40,218 bases of DNA from Dinoroseobacter sp042096155 (GTDB taxonomy: Bacteria > Pseudomonadota > Alphaproteobacteria > Rhodobacterales > Rhodobacteraceae): positions 1 to 40,218 of the forward strand of contig JBELMC010000004.1 in the NCBI GenBank assembly GCA_042096155.1. The letters are read 5' to 3'. Under the pieces are notes generated by a model. It ran no database searches and was not told the origin of the DNA. It saw nothing but the letters and a program-made list of their open reading frames with translations. The position numbers were made by a program, and so were the translations under genes. Positions 1-8,780 of this stretch are shown here, one piece after another. How positions within the stretch are numbered: position 1 is the stretch's first letter; each line of letters starts with the position of its first letter.

Positions 1-52
1 GATTAATCAATTTAACGCGGTGCCGTTATAACTGCAACAAAAGGAAGATGAC

Positions 53-496
53 ATGGCAGACTCACAGAAATTGGCGCTCAAAGTCGCCGCAATCCTTTGG
101 ATCATTTGGGGGTTGGTGCATACGATCGCGGGCCTTATGCTGCTAACGAGTGATGCTACAAGCGGCTTTCAAGTTATTGCTGACGCCGTTGATCCGGTTG
201 CGCTGGAAGCGGACTATCACGCAGCTGTTGAGGGCGTGCTAAATCAACATGCATGGAACTTGGGTTGGTTCGGCATCGCAACGATCATCGGAGCAATTCT
301 GATCTGGCGTCAAAACATTACAGCCATTTGGGTGACGGGCATGGTGGGCGGTCTTGCCGATATTGGCTATCTACTATTCGTCGACTTTCCCGGCTACGTG
401 AACTTTGTACCCGGTACCATCATGACTTTCATTTCTGCGTTAGCAGTAGCCCTGAGCTTTTGGGTCTGGTTTTCCGTTAGACGGGTGACATCCTAA
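53..496 (+). CDS. Small four-helix membrane protein, function unknown
   Basis: A 147-residue protein with four hydrophobic stretches, roughly residues 8-32, 68-86, 90-112 and 118-141, so probably an inner-membrane protein with four helices. There is no signal peptide apart from the first helix and no catalytic motif I recognise. The ATG at 53 follows an AAGGAAG ribosome binding site by a few bases, which supports this start. It stands alone: the next gene downstream is a tRNA on the other strand. I cannot name the family. Confidence 0.75.
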   Translation: MADSQKLALKVAAILWIIWGLVHTIAGLMLLTSDATSGFQVIADAVDPVALEADYHAAVEGVLNQHAWNLGWFGIATIIGAILIWRQNITAIWVTGMVGGLADIGYLLFVDFPGYVNFVPGTIMTFISALAVALSFWVWFSVRRVTS

Positions 497-784
497 GAGG
501 TGACAGCGATTGAAAGCAGCCGTTTGAGGACATGCGCCAAAGGTCTGCTGCGTCCCGAGAACCGCCATTGAGACGTATTGCTGTAAATGTCCGCTGCACG
601 AATATGGTTCCTGTTTTGAGAACTTTACCGTACCGGCTATACGGCACATTGAAGCCAAGGTTTTGCTTAATTTTTGGGAAAATATGCGGGCTGTACCGAA
701 AAGAGATCCCCTTACGGACAGGGCTTAGCGGGCGAAACGTACTATTTTCGCCCCCAATCGTCAGCGGCCCCATGTTTAAAAAAG
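497..784. other. Gene-free stretch
   Basis: About 290 bases between the membrane protein and tRNA-Arg. Open frames here lack a ribosome binding site and any recognisable protein sequence. I see no clear terminator or repeat. Confidence 0.5.
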
Positions 785-861
785 TGGCGGTCCCGACAGG
801 ATTCGAACCTGTGACCTCTTGCTTCGGAGGCAAGCACTCTATCCAGCTGAGCTACGGGACC
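785..861 (-). tRNA. tRNA-Arg (anticodon CCG)
   Basis: Read on the minus strand, a complete 77-nt cloverleaf starts at 861. It has acceptor GGTCCCG pairing with CGGGACC, T8/A9, a D-arm with GCTC/GAGT, an anticodon stem CTTGC/GCAAG around loop CTCCGAA, and a T-arm with GGTTCGAATCC. The discriminator is G and CCA is encoded at 787-785. The anticodon CCG reads arginine codon CGG. Confidence 0.95.
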
Positions 862-941
862 GCTCGTTTCCGGGGCCCCACCGAAAGCGCGGGTGTCCCG
901 GACATTATCTATTCGCATCATCCACCAAGCCGGTCGGTTCG

Positions 942-989
942 CGTCATACCTTTTGGGGGCAACGCTCTATCCAGCTAAGCGATAGGTGC
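942..989 (-). pseudogene. tRNA-like relic (5' half only)
   Basis: On the minus strand from 989 the sequence runs like the 5' half of a tRNA: a 7-nt acceptor-like start, then GCTTAGCTGGATAGAGC, which is a near-canonical D-arm. The following anticodon arm does not fold well and lacks U33, and no T-arm or 3' acceptor follows. The D-arm core matches that of the intact tRNA-Arg about 80 bases further on. It looks like the remains of a duplicated or disrupted tRNA gene rather than a working one. Confidence 0.55.
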
Positions 990-1039
990 TTCCTCGTCGG
1001 TATATCTGTCACGATGGCGCCCCGCAATCTGAAAAGCGT

Positions 1040-2260
1040 CTAGGCGAAAAGATCATGACACAGCTCCAATGCATCAATCAAAACATCGACTTCCTGCTCT
1101 GTATTATACAAACCGAAACTCGCGCGGCAGGTCGCGGGTACGCCGAGATGCTGCATCAGCGGTTGCGCGCAATGATGGCCCGCGCGCACGGCAACGCCCT
1201 TTCTGTCCAAAACGGTTGAAATATCATGGGCATGCGCCGCCCCATCCAGTGTGAAGGAAAAAATCGCGGATTTATCGACACTTTGTCCTTGCACGTTCAG
1301 CCAGTTCAGACCGTCCAGACGGGCTCTTGCATAGTCTCGCAGCTTCAATTCGTGGCTGACAATATTCTCCATCCCGAGCGTCATCAGATAATCAAGCGCC
1401 ACCCCCAGTCCAATGGTCTGGACAATGCCGGGCGTTCCTGCCTCGAATTTCATTGGGGCGTCGGCATAGCCGATTTTTTCTCGACCAACGTCGCGGATCA
1501 TATCACCGCCCCCCAAGAATGGACGCATTTCGGCCAGACGATCAGAGGACACGTAAATCGCACCTGACCCGGACGGGCCGTATAATTTGTGCCCCGTCAC
1601 AGCAAAAAAATCAGGTTTCAAATCGGTCAGATCAATTGGCATATGCACCGAGGATTGACTGCCGTCCACCAATACTGCGACACCTCTCGCCTGTGCTGCC
1701 TCGATGATTGATTTTACATCGACCAAAGTCCCCAACACATTGGAAAGTTGTGTTATTGCAATTAATTTCGTCCGAGGCCCTATGGCGTCAATGACCTTTT
1801 GGACATCCAGATCACCGATTGTATCTGTCTCAACCCATTTCAAAACCGCACCTTGTCGTTCGCGCAAAAAATGCCACGGAATAATATTTGCGTGATGCTC
1901 CATGATGGACAGGATGATCTCATCGCCGGGTTCAAAATTTGGCATCGCCCAGCCGTAGGCCACCATATTGATGCCCTCGGTTGTGCCGGAATTCAAAATA
2001 ATGTTGTTTTCATCTGGGGCATTCAAGAACTGCGCGACGGTTTTCCGGACGGCCTCATATTTCTCGGTGGCCACATTGGAAAGGTAATGCAACCCTCTGT
2101 GAACATTTGCATATTCCTGGGAATAAGCATGCGTCATCGCATCAATCACGATCTGAGGCTTTTGGGCCGATGCCCCATTATCGAGATAAACCAAAGGCTT
2201 GCCATGGATCTCGCGGCTCAGAATCGGAAAATCGGCGCGAACATTTTCAATATCAAACAT
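1040..2260 (-). CDS. sufS: SufS cysteine desulfurase (group II)
   Basis: PLP-dependent enzyme that takes sulfur from cysteine to form a persulfide for the SufBCD scaffold. The 406-residue length fits the family. Visible features are the N-terminal YLDNGASAQKP, the PLP-lysine motif VTGHKLYGPSG, and the group II active-site cysteine in RAGHHCAQP near the C-terminus. The frame is open further upstream, but the ATG at 2260 is chosen because it gives the usual MFDIENVRADFPIL start. The start overlaps the end of the preceding Yip1-like gene by 8 bases, so the two are probably co-transcribed. It is the last gene of the operon in this window; no sufT, sufA or sufE follows. Confidence 0.93.
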   Translation of the reverse strand: MFDIENVRADFPILSREIHGKPLVYLDNGASAQKPQIVIDAMTHAYSQEYANVHRGLHYLSNVATEKYEAVRKTVAQFLNAPDENNIILNSGTTEGINMVAYGWAMPNFEPGDEIILSIMEHHANIIPWHFLRERQGAVLKWVETDTIGDLDVQKVIDAIGPRTKLIAITQLSNVLGTLVDVKSIIEAAQARGVAVLVDGSQSSVHMPIDLTDLKPDFFAVTGHKLYGPSGSGAIYVSSDRLAEMRPFLGGGDMIRDVGREKIGYADAPMKFEAGTPGIVQTIGLGVALDYLMTLGMENIVSHELKLRDYARARLDGLNWLNVQGQSVDKSAIFSFTLDGAAHAHDISTVLDRKGVAVRAGHHCAQPLMQHLGVPATCRASFGLYNTEQEVDVLIDALELCHDLFA

Positions 2261-2855
2261 GACCCATCCCAGGAAGTGTGATGCCAAGCAGCGGCAACAT
2301 AATTGAAAGCACCACAACAATGCCAATCACCGAGCCTATGATCCCGGCGAGAACCAAACCAAGCGATTTAAATCCATGTAAAACGGCAATAAAATTTGTC
2401 AAAAGCCAAAAGAACAAACAAAACCCAATCAATCCAATCAAGCTTGCAACGACGGGAAAGAACAGCAAAGACACAGTCTGAGCCACTTGGAGCACCACAA
2501 AAATAAATTGCATCCAAGTGATCAAAAGAAGGGCTTCTTCAAAAGAGCCATTGCCACCGAATATTTTTCCGATCCAAAACGCAGAATAGACAGTCACAAC
2601 CAACAAAGCGCCATGGACGACCACCGCTGAAAACGGTGAAAGCGCAAAGGGAGGGTTTGCAAACTCGCTGGACCCACTGGAAAAAAGAGCCTGCGTGGCG
2701 TGCCCCAAGACAACGCTGATCAACACAACAACGGCCAGCAATTGCCAGATGATTGCCCGTGGGAGCGCAAAATTTAAGATCGTCGAAGCGCCCTCTTTGG
2801 GATCACGCAATGTGTGACCAACCAAGCTCATCAAATTTTGAAACGTCCAAGTCAT
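2253..2855 (-). CDS. Yip1-family-like multispanning membrane protein
   Basis: About 200 residues with roughly five hydrophobic segments and a Yip1-like layout: a short soluble start (MTWTFQNLMSLVGHTLRDP) followed by several helices. The frame stays open to 3086 upstream, but that stretch overlaps the previous gene and is not protein-like, so the ATG at 2855 is preferred. It lies 22 bases after the other Yip1-like gene and overlaps sufS, so it is part of the suf operon. A role in Fe-S assembly is not shown by the sequence; membrane proteins at this place recur in Rhodobacterales suf operons as far as I recall. Confidence 0.75.
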   Translation of the reverse strand: MTWTFQNLMSLVGHTLRDPKEGASTILNFALPRAIIWQLLAVVVLISVVLGHATQALFSSGSSEFANPPFALSPFSAVVVHGALLVVTVYSAFWIGKIFGGNGSFEEALLLITWMQFIFVVLQVAQTVSLLFFPVVASLIGLIGFCLFFWLLTNFIAVLHGFKSLGLVLAGIIGSVIGIVVVLSIMLPLLGITLPGMGHV

Positions 2856-2877
2856 CTCGTTTAACACTCGCTGAGGG

Positions 2878-3357
2878 TCAGGATTCTGCTTCGACCAAGC
2901 AGGCCAACCAAATATATATAAATGTAAGGCTGAGCCCGCCCGCCATGAGGGTCGCTTGTGGCCCTGCGCCAATGAAGCCATCGACCAAACCACGCAACAA
3001 CACCAGTGGAGACACCACCAAAAGCGACCAAAACAGCGAAAGTCGTGCCCCGTAAAAATTTCCTCTGCCCTGAAAAATCTTAGCAACCAAATGGCTGACC
3101 CCGGCGATCACATAAAACATCAGCGGTGCAATCAAAACCAAACCCATCAGGGCGCCACCAAGCAAAGCTTGAAGTGGAATTTCTGGATCAAGATGTGCCG
3201 CGCGGGCCAGGCTGGGCCACCGCGACACAAACAAAACACCGCAGGCAATCATCAGAATCCCAAACGCAAAAGCATCGTTTTCGCCCCGGTCGAGCAACCG
3301 TCGGATCACCTGACGGGGTCGGGTGTAGCTTGCCAATAAATCGCGGGTCAGGGACAT
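2878..3357 (-). CDS. Yip1-family-like membrane protein
   Basis: A 159-residue protein with four or five hydrophobic segments after a short soluble start (MSLTRDLLASYTRPRQVIRRLL). The phrase RQVIRRLL near the start and the following helices resemble bacterial YIP1-domain proteins, and it looks distantly related to the neighbouring membrane gene. The ATG at 3357 overlaps the 3' end of sufD by 10 bases; the longer open frame to 3384 is less likely. Function is unknown. Its fixed place between sufD and sufS suggests a link to the operon but no more. Confidence 0.75.
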   Translation of the reverse strand: MSLTRDLLASYTRPRQVIRRLLDRGENDAFAFGILMIACGVLFVSRWPSLARAAHLDPEIPLQALLGGALMGLVLIAPLMFYVIAGVSHLVAKIFQGRGNFYGARLSLFWSLLVVSPLVLLRGLVDGFIGAGPQATLMAGGLSLTFIYIWLACLVEAES

Positions 3358-4646
3358 GGTGCGCTTCGACGCCGCTCGAGCCAAGATTTCAGTCTTGCTG
3401 TGATATCCTCAGCAATTTCGGAATCTTCGATTTCTTCGATGGCTTCGGCCAGAAACGCGATCACCATCAGGTCAGTCGCGACGCCTTCTGGGATGCCGCG
3501 ACTGCGAAGATAAAACAGGCCAGTTTCGTCGATCGCACCCGAGGTTGATCCATGAGAGCACACAACATCGTCGGCGTAGATCTCAAGCTCAGGCTTGGCC
3601 AGAAACTGGCTGTCATCATCAAGCAGCAAAGATTGGCTGATTTGGTAGCCGTCGGTTTTTTGCGCGACCTGTTTTACCAAAATTTTACCTTGGAAAACCC
3701 CCGTTGCGCCATTTCGCAGGACTTTCTTAAAGACCTGTCGGCTTTCGCAATTTTGGGCACCATGAGTGACAAAAACGGTATCATCGTGATGAAAGTCGCC
3801 ATCGCCGAGCGAAGCACCGGCAATATGTGCGATGGCGTCATCGCCTGTGAAGTCCACGATCGCTTCATTCCGGGTCAGCACGCCATTTACCGTCATTGTA
3901 AATGACTTGAACGTGCTTTGTGTTCCAAGATGCGCAAAAATATGTGTGACCGCCTTGCGCTGATGATTGCGGCCCTGCGCCTGTACGTGATGCAGCACGC
4001 CGCGATCTGCGACATCAATTTCGATGCACTTGCTGAACCGTGCAGCGGCAGATCCGTTTTCTAAAATCGTGGCCTGCGCACCGGGTTCAACCCGGATCAC
4101 ATGGTGCAAGATCACGTCCGAAGTCTCTGAATTGTGCACATAAACAATATTGACCGGCTTTGAAACTTGGCCGGTGACCCGAATGCAGACTCCATCGGAC
4201 GCATAAGCGGTGTTCAAAGCCGCCAAAGGCCGCGGCACCGGATCCTGACCTTTGGCTTCCAACACGCCATATACGTCTTTTGCCCAATGTATGTCCGCCG
4301 ACATCGTTTCTGAAAGCCTTTGAATTTCAATGTTTTCCAGATCAAAGCAATCGGATTTATCAGCGTCGAAGAGCCCATCCACAAACACGATTTTCAAACA
4401 GTCCATGTCTGAAAACAAAGGTGTTTCGTCGTCGTGAAACAAAGCGGCTTTGGCAGGATTTGGCGTCACCAACGCCTGCGGGTTGGTATACCGCCAATAT
4501 TCATCGCGTTGACTGGGCAGCCCCTGCGCAGTCACGCGTGCCAGCGCACAATCTCGCGCTTCCCGGCCCCAAACCCCGCAAGCTGGCATTGTCAACGACA
4601 AAAGCGTTTCATCAATCGCACTTTGTTTCGCGGCAGGAAGAGACAT
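3348..4646 (-). CDS. sufD: SufD, Fe-S scaffold subunit
   Basis: Partner of SufB in the SufBC2D scaffold that builds Fe-S clusters in the cytoplasm. The 432-residue protein shows the N-terminal SufD signature DEYWRYTNP and the conserved C-terminal beta-helix end with CSHGSTSGAID and FYLRSRGIP. The histidine in CSHGST corresponds to the residue thought to act at the SufB-SufD interface. Its ATG shares one base with the sufC stop (TGATG), which points to translational coupling. Confidence 0.93.
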   Translation of the reverse strand: MSLPAAKQSAIDETLLSLTMPACGVWGREARDCALARVTAQGLPSQRDEYWRYTNPQALVTPNPAKAALFHDDETPLFSDMDCLKIVFVDGLFDADKSDCFDLENIEIQRLSETMSADIHWAKDVYGVLEAKGQDPVPRPLAALNTAYASDGVCIRVTGQVSKPVNIVYVHNSETSDVILHHVIRVEPGAQATILENGSAAARFSKCIEIDVADRGVLHHVQAQGRNHQRKAVTHIFAHLGTQSTFKSFTMTVNGVLTRNEAIVDFTGDDAIAHIAGASLGDGDFHHDDTVFVTHGAQNCESRQVFKKVLRNGATGVFQGKILVKQVAQKTDGYQISQSLLLDDDSQFLAKPELEIYADDVVCSHGSTSGAIDETGLFYLRSRGIPEGVATDLMVIAFLAEAIEEIEDSEIAEDITARLKSWLERRRSAPCP

Positions 4647-5401
4647 CAGCCAACCTCTTCCAAAATATCCGTGTAGCCGTTATTCTCGACCTCTAACGCA
4701 AGCTCCGGACCACCAGATTTCACAATCCGGCCTGCTGCCATGATATGTACGATATCTGGTTTGATGTGATCCAAAAGCCGCTGATAATGGGTTATGACCA
4801 GAAACGAGCGGCCCTCGCTGCGAAGCGCATTTACCCCGTCCGACACCAATTTCATCGCGTCTACATCCAAGCCAGAATCGGTTTCGTCCAAAATACACAT
4901 CTTTGGAGACAGCATCGCCATCTGAAGGATTTCATTGCGTTTTTTTTCGCCGCCAGAAAACCCGACATTGACCGGCCGCTTGAGCATATCCGCGTCAATC
5001 TTGAGAGATTTTGCTTTTGCCCGCACCTCTTTCAGAAAGTCCGCCGCTGACAATTCGTCTTCACCGCGCATTTTGCGTTGCGAATTCACAGCAGTCCGCA
5101 AAAACGTCATATTTCCAACCCCCGGGATCTCCACCGGATATTGAAATGCCAAAAAAAGTCCGGCCGCAGCGCGCTGTTCTGGATCCATTTCAAGCAGATC
5201 TTCTCCGTTCAATGTTGCAGCACCGCCAGTGACCTCATAGCCATCGCGACCCGATAAAACATATGACAGCGTCGACTTGCCAGAGCCGTTGGGTCCCATG
5301 ATCGCATGCACAGTACCCGGCGCAATTTTCAAATTGACACCCTTGAGGATCTGCTTGTCTTCCTCTTCAAGTTTCACCTGCAAGTTTTCGATGTTGAGCA
5401 T
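4646..5401 (-). CDS. sufC: SufC, Fe-S assembly ATPase
   Basis: ABC-type ATPase that drives conformational change in the SufBCD scaffold; it has no membrane partner. In 251 residues it shows Walker A GPNGSGKST, the signature SGGEKKRNEI and Walker B CILDETDSGLD. The ATG at 5401, giving MLNIENLQVKL, is preferred over an upstream in-frame start because AAAGGA lies at the right distance. A 132-base gap separates it from sufB, with no gene or hairpin that I can see. Confidence 0.95.
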   Translation of the reverse strand: MLNIENLQVKLEEEDKQILKGVNLKIAPGTVHAIMGPNGSGKSTLSYVLSGRDGYEVTGGAATLNGEDLLEMDPEQRAAAGLFLAFQYPVEIPGVGNMTFLRTAVNSQRKMRGEDELSAADFLKEVRAKAKSLKIDADMLKRPVNVGFSGGEKKRNEILQMAMLSPKMCILDETDSGLDVDAMKLVSDGVNALRSEGRSFLVITHYQRLLDHIKPDIVHIMAAGRIVKSGGPELALEVENNGYTDILEEVG

Positions 5402-5533
5402 ATTTTTTCCTTTGGAGCGACCACCGGCCAACCGTCACGGCCGCATTTTGCGTGCAGAGCTGACAGGCCTTGACCGGAAAACGAATTTATGTTGCTGCAT
5501 CATATATTCAATAAACGTATCTACTGACGGCTG

Positions 5534-7066
5534 CTAACCAACAGATCCTTCGAGTGAAATCGCGACAAGCTGTTGCGCCTCCATTGCAAATTCCATCGGC
5601 AAGGCTTGAAGAACCTCTTTGCAAAATCCGTTGACGACCAAGGCGACCGCCTCTTCTTCGTCCATCCCGCGCGACCGACAATAAAACAGCTGATCGTCAT
5701 CAACCTTCGATGTTGTCGCCTCGTGCTCGACACGGCTCGAATTGTTTTTCACCTCGATATAGGGAACCGTGTGGGCTCCACATTTGTCGCCAATCAAGAG
5801 ACTGTCACATTGGGTATAGTTTCGACTGTCTTTGGCTTTCGGATGCATAGACACCAGACCTCGATAGGTATTTTGCGCCTGACCCGCCGATATACCTTTC
5901 GAAACAATCCGGGATTTTGTGTTTTTGCCCAAATGTATCATTTTCGTGCCGGTATCGGCCTGTTGCATGTTATTTGCAATCGCGATCGAGTAAAACTCAC
6001 CTTGGCTGTCCTCACCGCGCAAAACACAAGACGGATATTTCCAAGTCACCGCAGACCCGGTTTCGACCTGTGTCCACATTACCTTTGATCGTTTGCCCCG
6101 GCAATCGGCACGCTTTGTGACAAAGTTGTAAATCCCACCAACGCCATTTTCATCGCCCGGGAACCAATTTTGAACAGTTGAGTATTTTATCTCAGCGTCG
6201 TCCAAAAGCACCAGTTCAACAACAGCTGCGTGAAGCTGATTGGTATCTCGTTGTGGCGCAGTACACCCTTCTAAGTAACTGACATAACTTCCTTTATCTG
6301 CAATAATCAGTGTCCGTTCAAATTGGCCCGTATTCTCGGCATTGATCCGGAAATAGGTGCTAAGCTCCATCGGGCAGCGGACGCCCGGCGGGATATAAAC
6401 GAAAGAGCCATCCGAAAAGACCGCAGAATTCAGCGTGGCAAAAAAATTGTCAGATGCTGGAACAACTGTTCCAAGGTATTTTTGAACCAGATCAGGGTGA
6501 TCTTGAATGGCTTCCGAAATCGAACAGAAAATAACACCGGCTTTCTTCAGCTCATCTTTGAAAGTGGTTCCAAGCGATACACTGTCAAAGACCGCGTCCA
6601 CGGCGACCTTGCGCGGCGCGTCGACGACCGCTTCAGCGCCCTCGACCCCGGCAAGGATCATTTGCTCCTTCAATGGGATTCCAAGCTTTTTGTATGTTTC
6701 CAATAATTTTGGATCAACTTCGTCCAACGACTTTGGCTTTTGCGCCATGCTTTTGGGAGACGCATAATAGTACTGATCCTGGTAGTCGATTGCCGGATAA
6801 TCAACCATTGCCCAGCTCGGCTCGCGCAATTCCTTCCACCGCGCAAACGCGTCCAGGCGCCATTGGGTCATCCATTCAGGTTCGCAATTCTTGGCTGAAA
6901 TCAATCTTACAATGTTTTCGTCTACGCCTTTCGGGGCATAGTCCATCTCAATCTCAGTTTCCCAGCCATGTTTGTATTTACCGGACATCGCCTCAACGGT
7001 TTCAACCGTTTCACGATCCACGCCTTCGCGTATATCGTCACGTTGATCGGCATCAAGTGCGGTCAT
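5534..7066 (-). CDS. sufB: SufB, Fe-S scaffold subunit
   Basis: Main scaffold protein on which the nascent Fe-S cluster is thought to form, in complex with SufC and SufD. The 510 residues are the length typical of alphaproteobacterial SufB. Conserved stretches include YIPPGVRCPMELSTYFRIN in the middle, and RVEHEATTSK and FYCRSRGMDEEEA near the end; the VEHEA region carries His and Glu residues linked to cluster assembly. It lies 50 bases after the IscS-type desulfurase. Confidence 0.95.
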   Translation of the reverse strand: MTALDADQRDDIREGVDRETVETVEAMSGKYKHGWETEIEMDYAPKGVDENIVRLISAKNCEPEWMTQWRLDAFARWKELREPSWAMVDYPAIDYQDQYYYASPKSMAQKPKSLDEVDPKLLETYKKLGIPLKEQMILAGVEGAEAVVDAPRKVAVDAVFDSVSLGTTFKDELKKAGVIFCSISEAIQDHPDLVQKYLGTVVPASDNFFATLNSAVFSDGSFVYIPPGVRCPMELSTYFRINAENTGQFERTLIIADKGSYVSYLEGCTAPQRDTNQLHAAVVELVLLDDAEIKYSTVQNWFPGDENGVGGIYNFVTKRADCRGKRSKVMWTQVETGSAVTWKYPSCVLRGEDSQGEFYSIAIANNMQQADTGTKMIHLGKNTKSRIVSKGISAGQAQNTYRGLVSMHPKAKDSRNYTQCDSLLIGDKCGAHTVPYIEVKNNSSRVEHEATTSKVDDDQLFYCRSRGMDEEEAVALVVNGFCKEVLQALPMEFAMEAQQLVAISLEGSVG

Positions 7067-7116
7067 ATTCGAACCCTTTATTGCGAGAGCAAAGAAGCCC
7101 TCGTTTTATCCGTGGG

Positions 7117-8166
7117 TTAGGCAGCCCTATTTTTAAATTTGTGGTAACACGCGCCCCATGCCTCCGCGAAGCGCTCCACATGATCTTTAGTCGTGTCTCG
7201 ACCCAAGGACACCCGGATCGCAGACGCTGCTGTTTGTTCATTGAACCCCATCGCGCGCAAGACCCGACTGGCTTTTACTTTGCCGCTTGAGCACGCGGAT
7301 CCTGCGGAAACAGCAAATCCGGCCAGATCCATCTGCATCACTTGTGTTTCACCTTTCCAACCCGGGACTGCAAAACAGCTCGTATTGCCAAGACGTTCGC
7401 TGTCTTGTGCAACAAAAATAGTCTCTTTTGCAATGGTGCCAAGAGCGAATTCTAGAATATTTCTAAATTGGGCAATCTGATCCCAGACACCGCGCTCCAA
7501 ATCCTGAGACGCAACTTCAATTGCGGCACCCATCCCAATGATTCCCAGTATGTTTTCGGTGCCTGAGCGCCGTCCCATTTCCTGCCCACCGCCGCGCAAA
7601 ATTTGCGCCAGATCCACATCCCGTTTGACCAACAAAGCGCCGATGCCTTTGGGTCCGCCAAATTTATGCGCCGACAGAATCCCAAGCTCAGCCCCAGACC
7701 AATCAAATGCTACAGGTTTGCGGCCAATCGCCTGGGTGAAATCAACAAGCGCCAATCCGACAGGCAGGTCTTGGACAACGCCTGTTTCTGAATTGGCCGC
7801 CTGTAACACAGTCCTTGACGGATCATGGACCTCGACATGCCCCAGTGCCGAGACGGACAGATCATTCAAGGTCCAGGCGGCGATGGCATCATGCTCAATA
7901 TCGCCACTGTGCAAACGCCGCCCCTGAAGCGCCAAGGCGGCTGACTCGGTCGCCCCAGAGGTAAACACAATGTCGGCATTCAGCGCGCCACATGCTTCGG
8001 CGACTTGCTGTCTTGCTTTTTCAATCAGGTGCTTAGCCGCGCGACCTTCCTTATGAATCGAAGACGGATTGCCAATGACATCCATGGCGTTGATCATTGC
8101 CGCCTTGGCTTCACAACGCAAAGGCATGGTCGCATTGTGGTCCAGATATACCCGCTCGCGCGTCAT
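7117..8166 (-). CDS. IscS/NifS-type cysteine desulfurase (group I)
   Basis: A second PLP-dependent cysteine desulfurase in the same operon as SufS. The 349-residue protein has the start VYLDHNAT, the PLP lysine in SAHKFGGPKG and the group I active-site loop SAGSACSSGK. Group I and group II enzymes together are typical of the combined isc-suf operon of Rhodobacterales. It is shorter than E. coli IscS (about 400 residues) and closer in length to compact NifS-like forms. Its start overlaps iscR by four bases, so the two are coupled. Confidence 0.9.
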   Translation of the reverse strand: MTRERVYLDHNATMPLRCEAKAAMINAMDVIGNPSSIHKEGRAAKHLIEKARQQVAEACGALNADIVFTSGATESAALALQGRRLHSGDIEHDAIAAWTLNDLSVSALGHVEVHDPSRTVLQAANSETGVVQDLPVGLALVDFTQAIGRKPVAFDWSGAELGILSAHKFGGPKGIGALLVKRDVDLAQILRGGGQEMGRRSGTENILGIIGMGAAIEVASQDLERGVWDQIAQFRNILEFALGTIAKETIFVAQDSERLGNTSCFAVPGWKGETQVMQMDLAGFAVSAGSACSSGKVKASRVLRAMGFNEQTAASAIRVSLGRDTTKDHVERFAEAWGACYHKFKNRAA

Positions 8167-8621
8167 TCATCCACCACAGTCAATAGCGTCGGGACCGCGG
8201 GACACGGGGTTAAGCCATTTTTGGCAACATCGCTGAGCCGGGTTTGATGAAGAAAAACATACACATGGGCGCTCAAGCTTTCCCACAGACGGTTGGTCAT
8301 CGATTGGGCTCTTGTGCCAGAAGCCGCGCCTGTCACCCCGGCACCTTGATGCATCGCGGACACTGTTTCATCGACGGCCTCCAAAATTTGAGACACACGG
8401 ATTGCATCAGGCGACTTTGCCAAACGATATCCGCCGCCGGGCCCGCGCACGGATTCAACCAAGCCCGCCTTGCGCAATTTCACAAATAATTGCTCTAAAT
8501 AGGTCAGTGAAATACTTTGTTTCGTTGAGATTTCCGAAAGTGTGATAAGCTGTCGCGAATTGGCCAACGCCAACTCAGTGAGCGCGACCATTGCATATCT
8601 GCCTTTTGTGCTCAATTTCAT
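8163..8621 (-). CDS. iscR: IscR-type Rrf2 transcriptional regulator with one cysteine
   Basis: A 152-residue Rrf2-family regulator. The winged helix-turn-helix is clear in MKLSTKGRYAMVAL, LTYLEQLFVKLRKAGL and SVRGPGGGYRL. The classical E. coli IscR has three cysteines for its [2Fe-2S] cluster. Here there is only one Cys, in TPCPAV close to the C-terminus. A single-Cys IscR is known in Rhodobacter sphaeroides, where it still binds a cluster and represses Fe-S genes. As the first gene of the suf operon it probably controls its own transcript. Confidence 0.9.
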   Translation of the reverse strand: MKLSTKGRYAMVALTELALANSRQLITLSEISTKQSISLTYLEQLFVKLRKAGLVESVRGPGGGYRLAKSPDAIRVSQILEAVDETVSAMHQGAGVTGAASGTRAQSMTNRLWESLSAHVYVFLHQTRLSDVAKNGLTPCPAVPTLLTVVDE

Positions 8622-8708
8622 TGCGGTTTCCTTCGGTCAGGACGTCGTCGACGTTGACGTGCGGGCGATCGCGACTTAGGACCTTTAGATCAAAGCACAT
8701 TCAATGTC

Positions 8709-8725
8709 TTTAGAACAGTTCTAGA
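8709..8725. promoter_or_regulatory. Irr-type (ICE) operator upstream of the suf operon
   Basis: TTTAGAA-CAG-TTCTAGA is a near-perfect inverted repeat with a 3-base centre. It matches the iron control element bound by Irr in alphaproteobacteria (TTTAGAA-N3-TTCTAAA). It lies 88 bases before the iscR start and about 55 before the hydrolase on the other strand, so it could act on either or both. Confidence 0.65.
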
Positions 8726-8780
8726 ATTCGCGTGTCTGGCCGTCAAGCGTCAGCCGCCAGACGTAAGGAGACCGGCCTGT

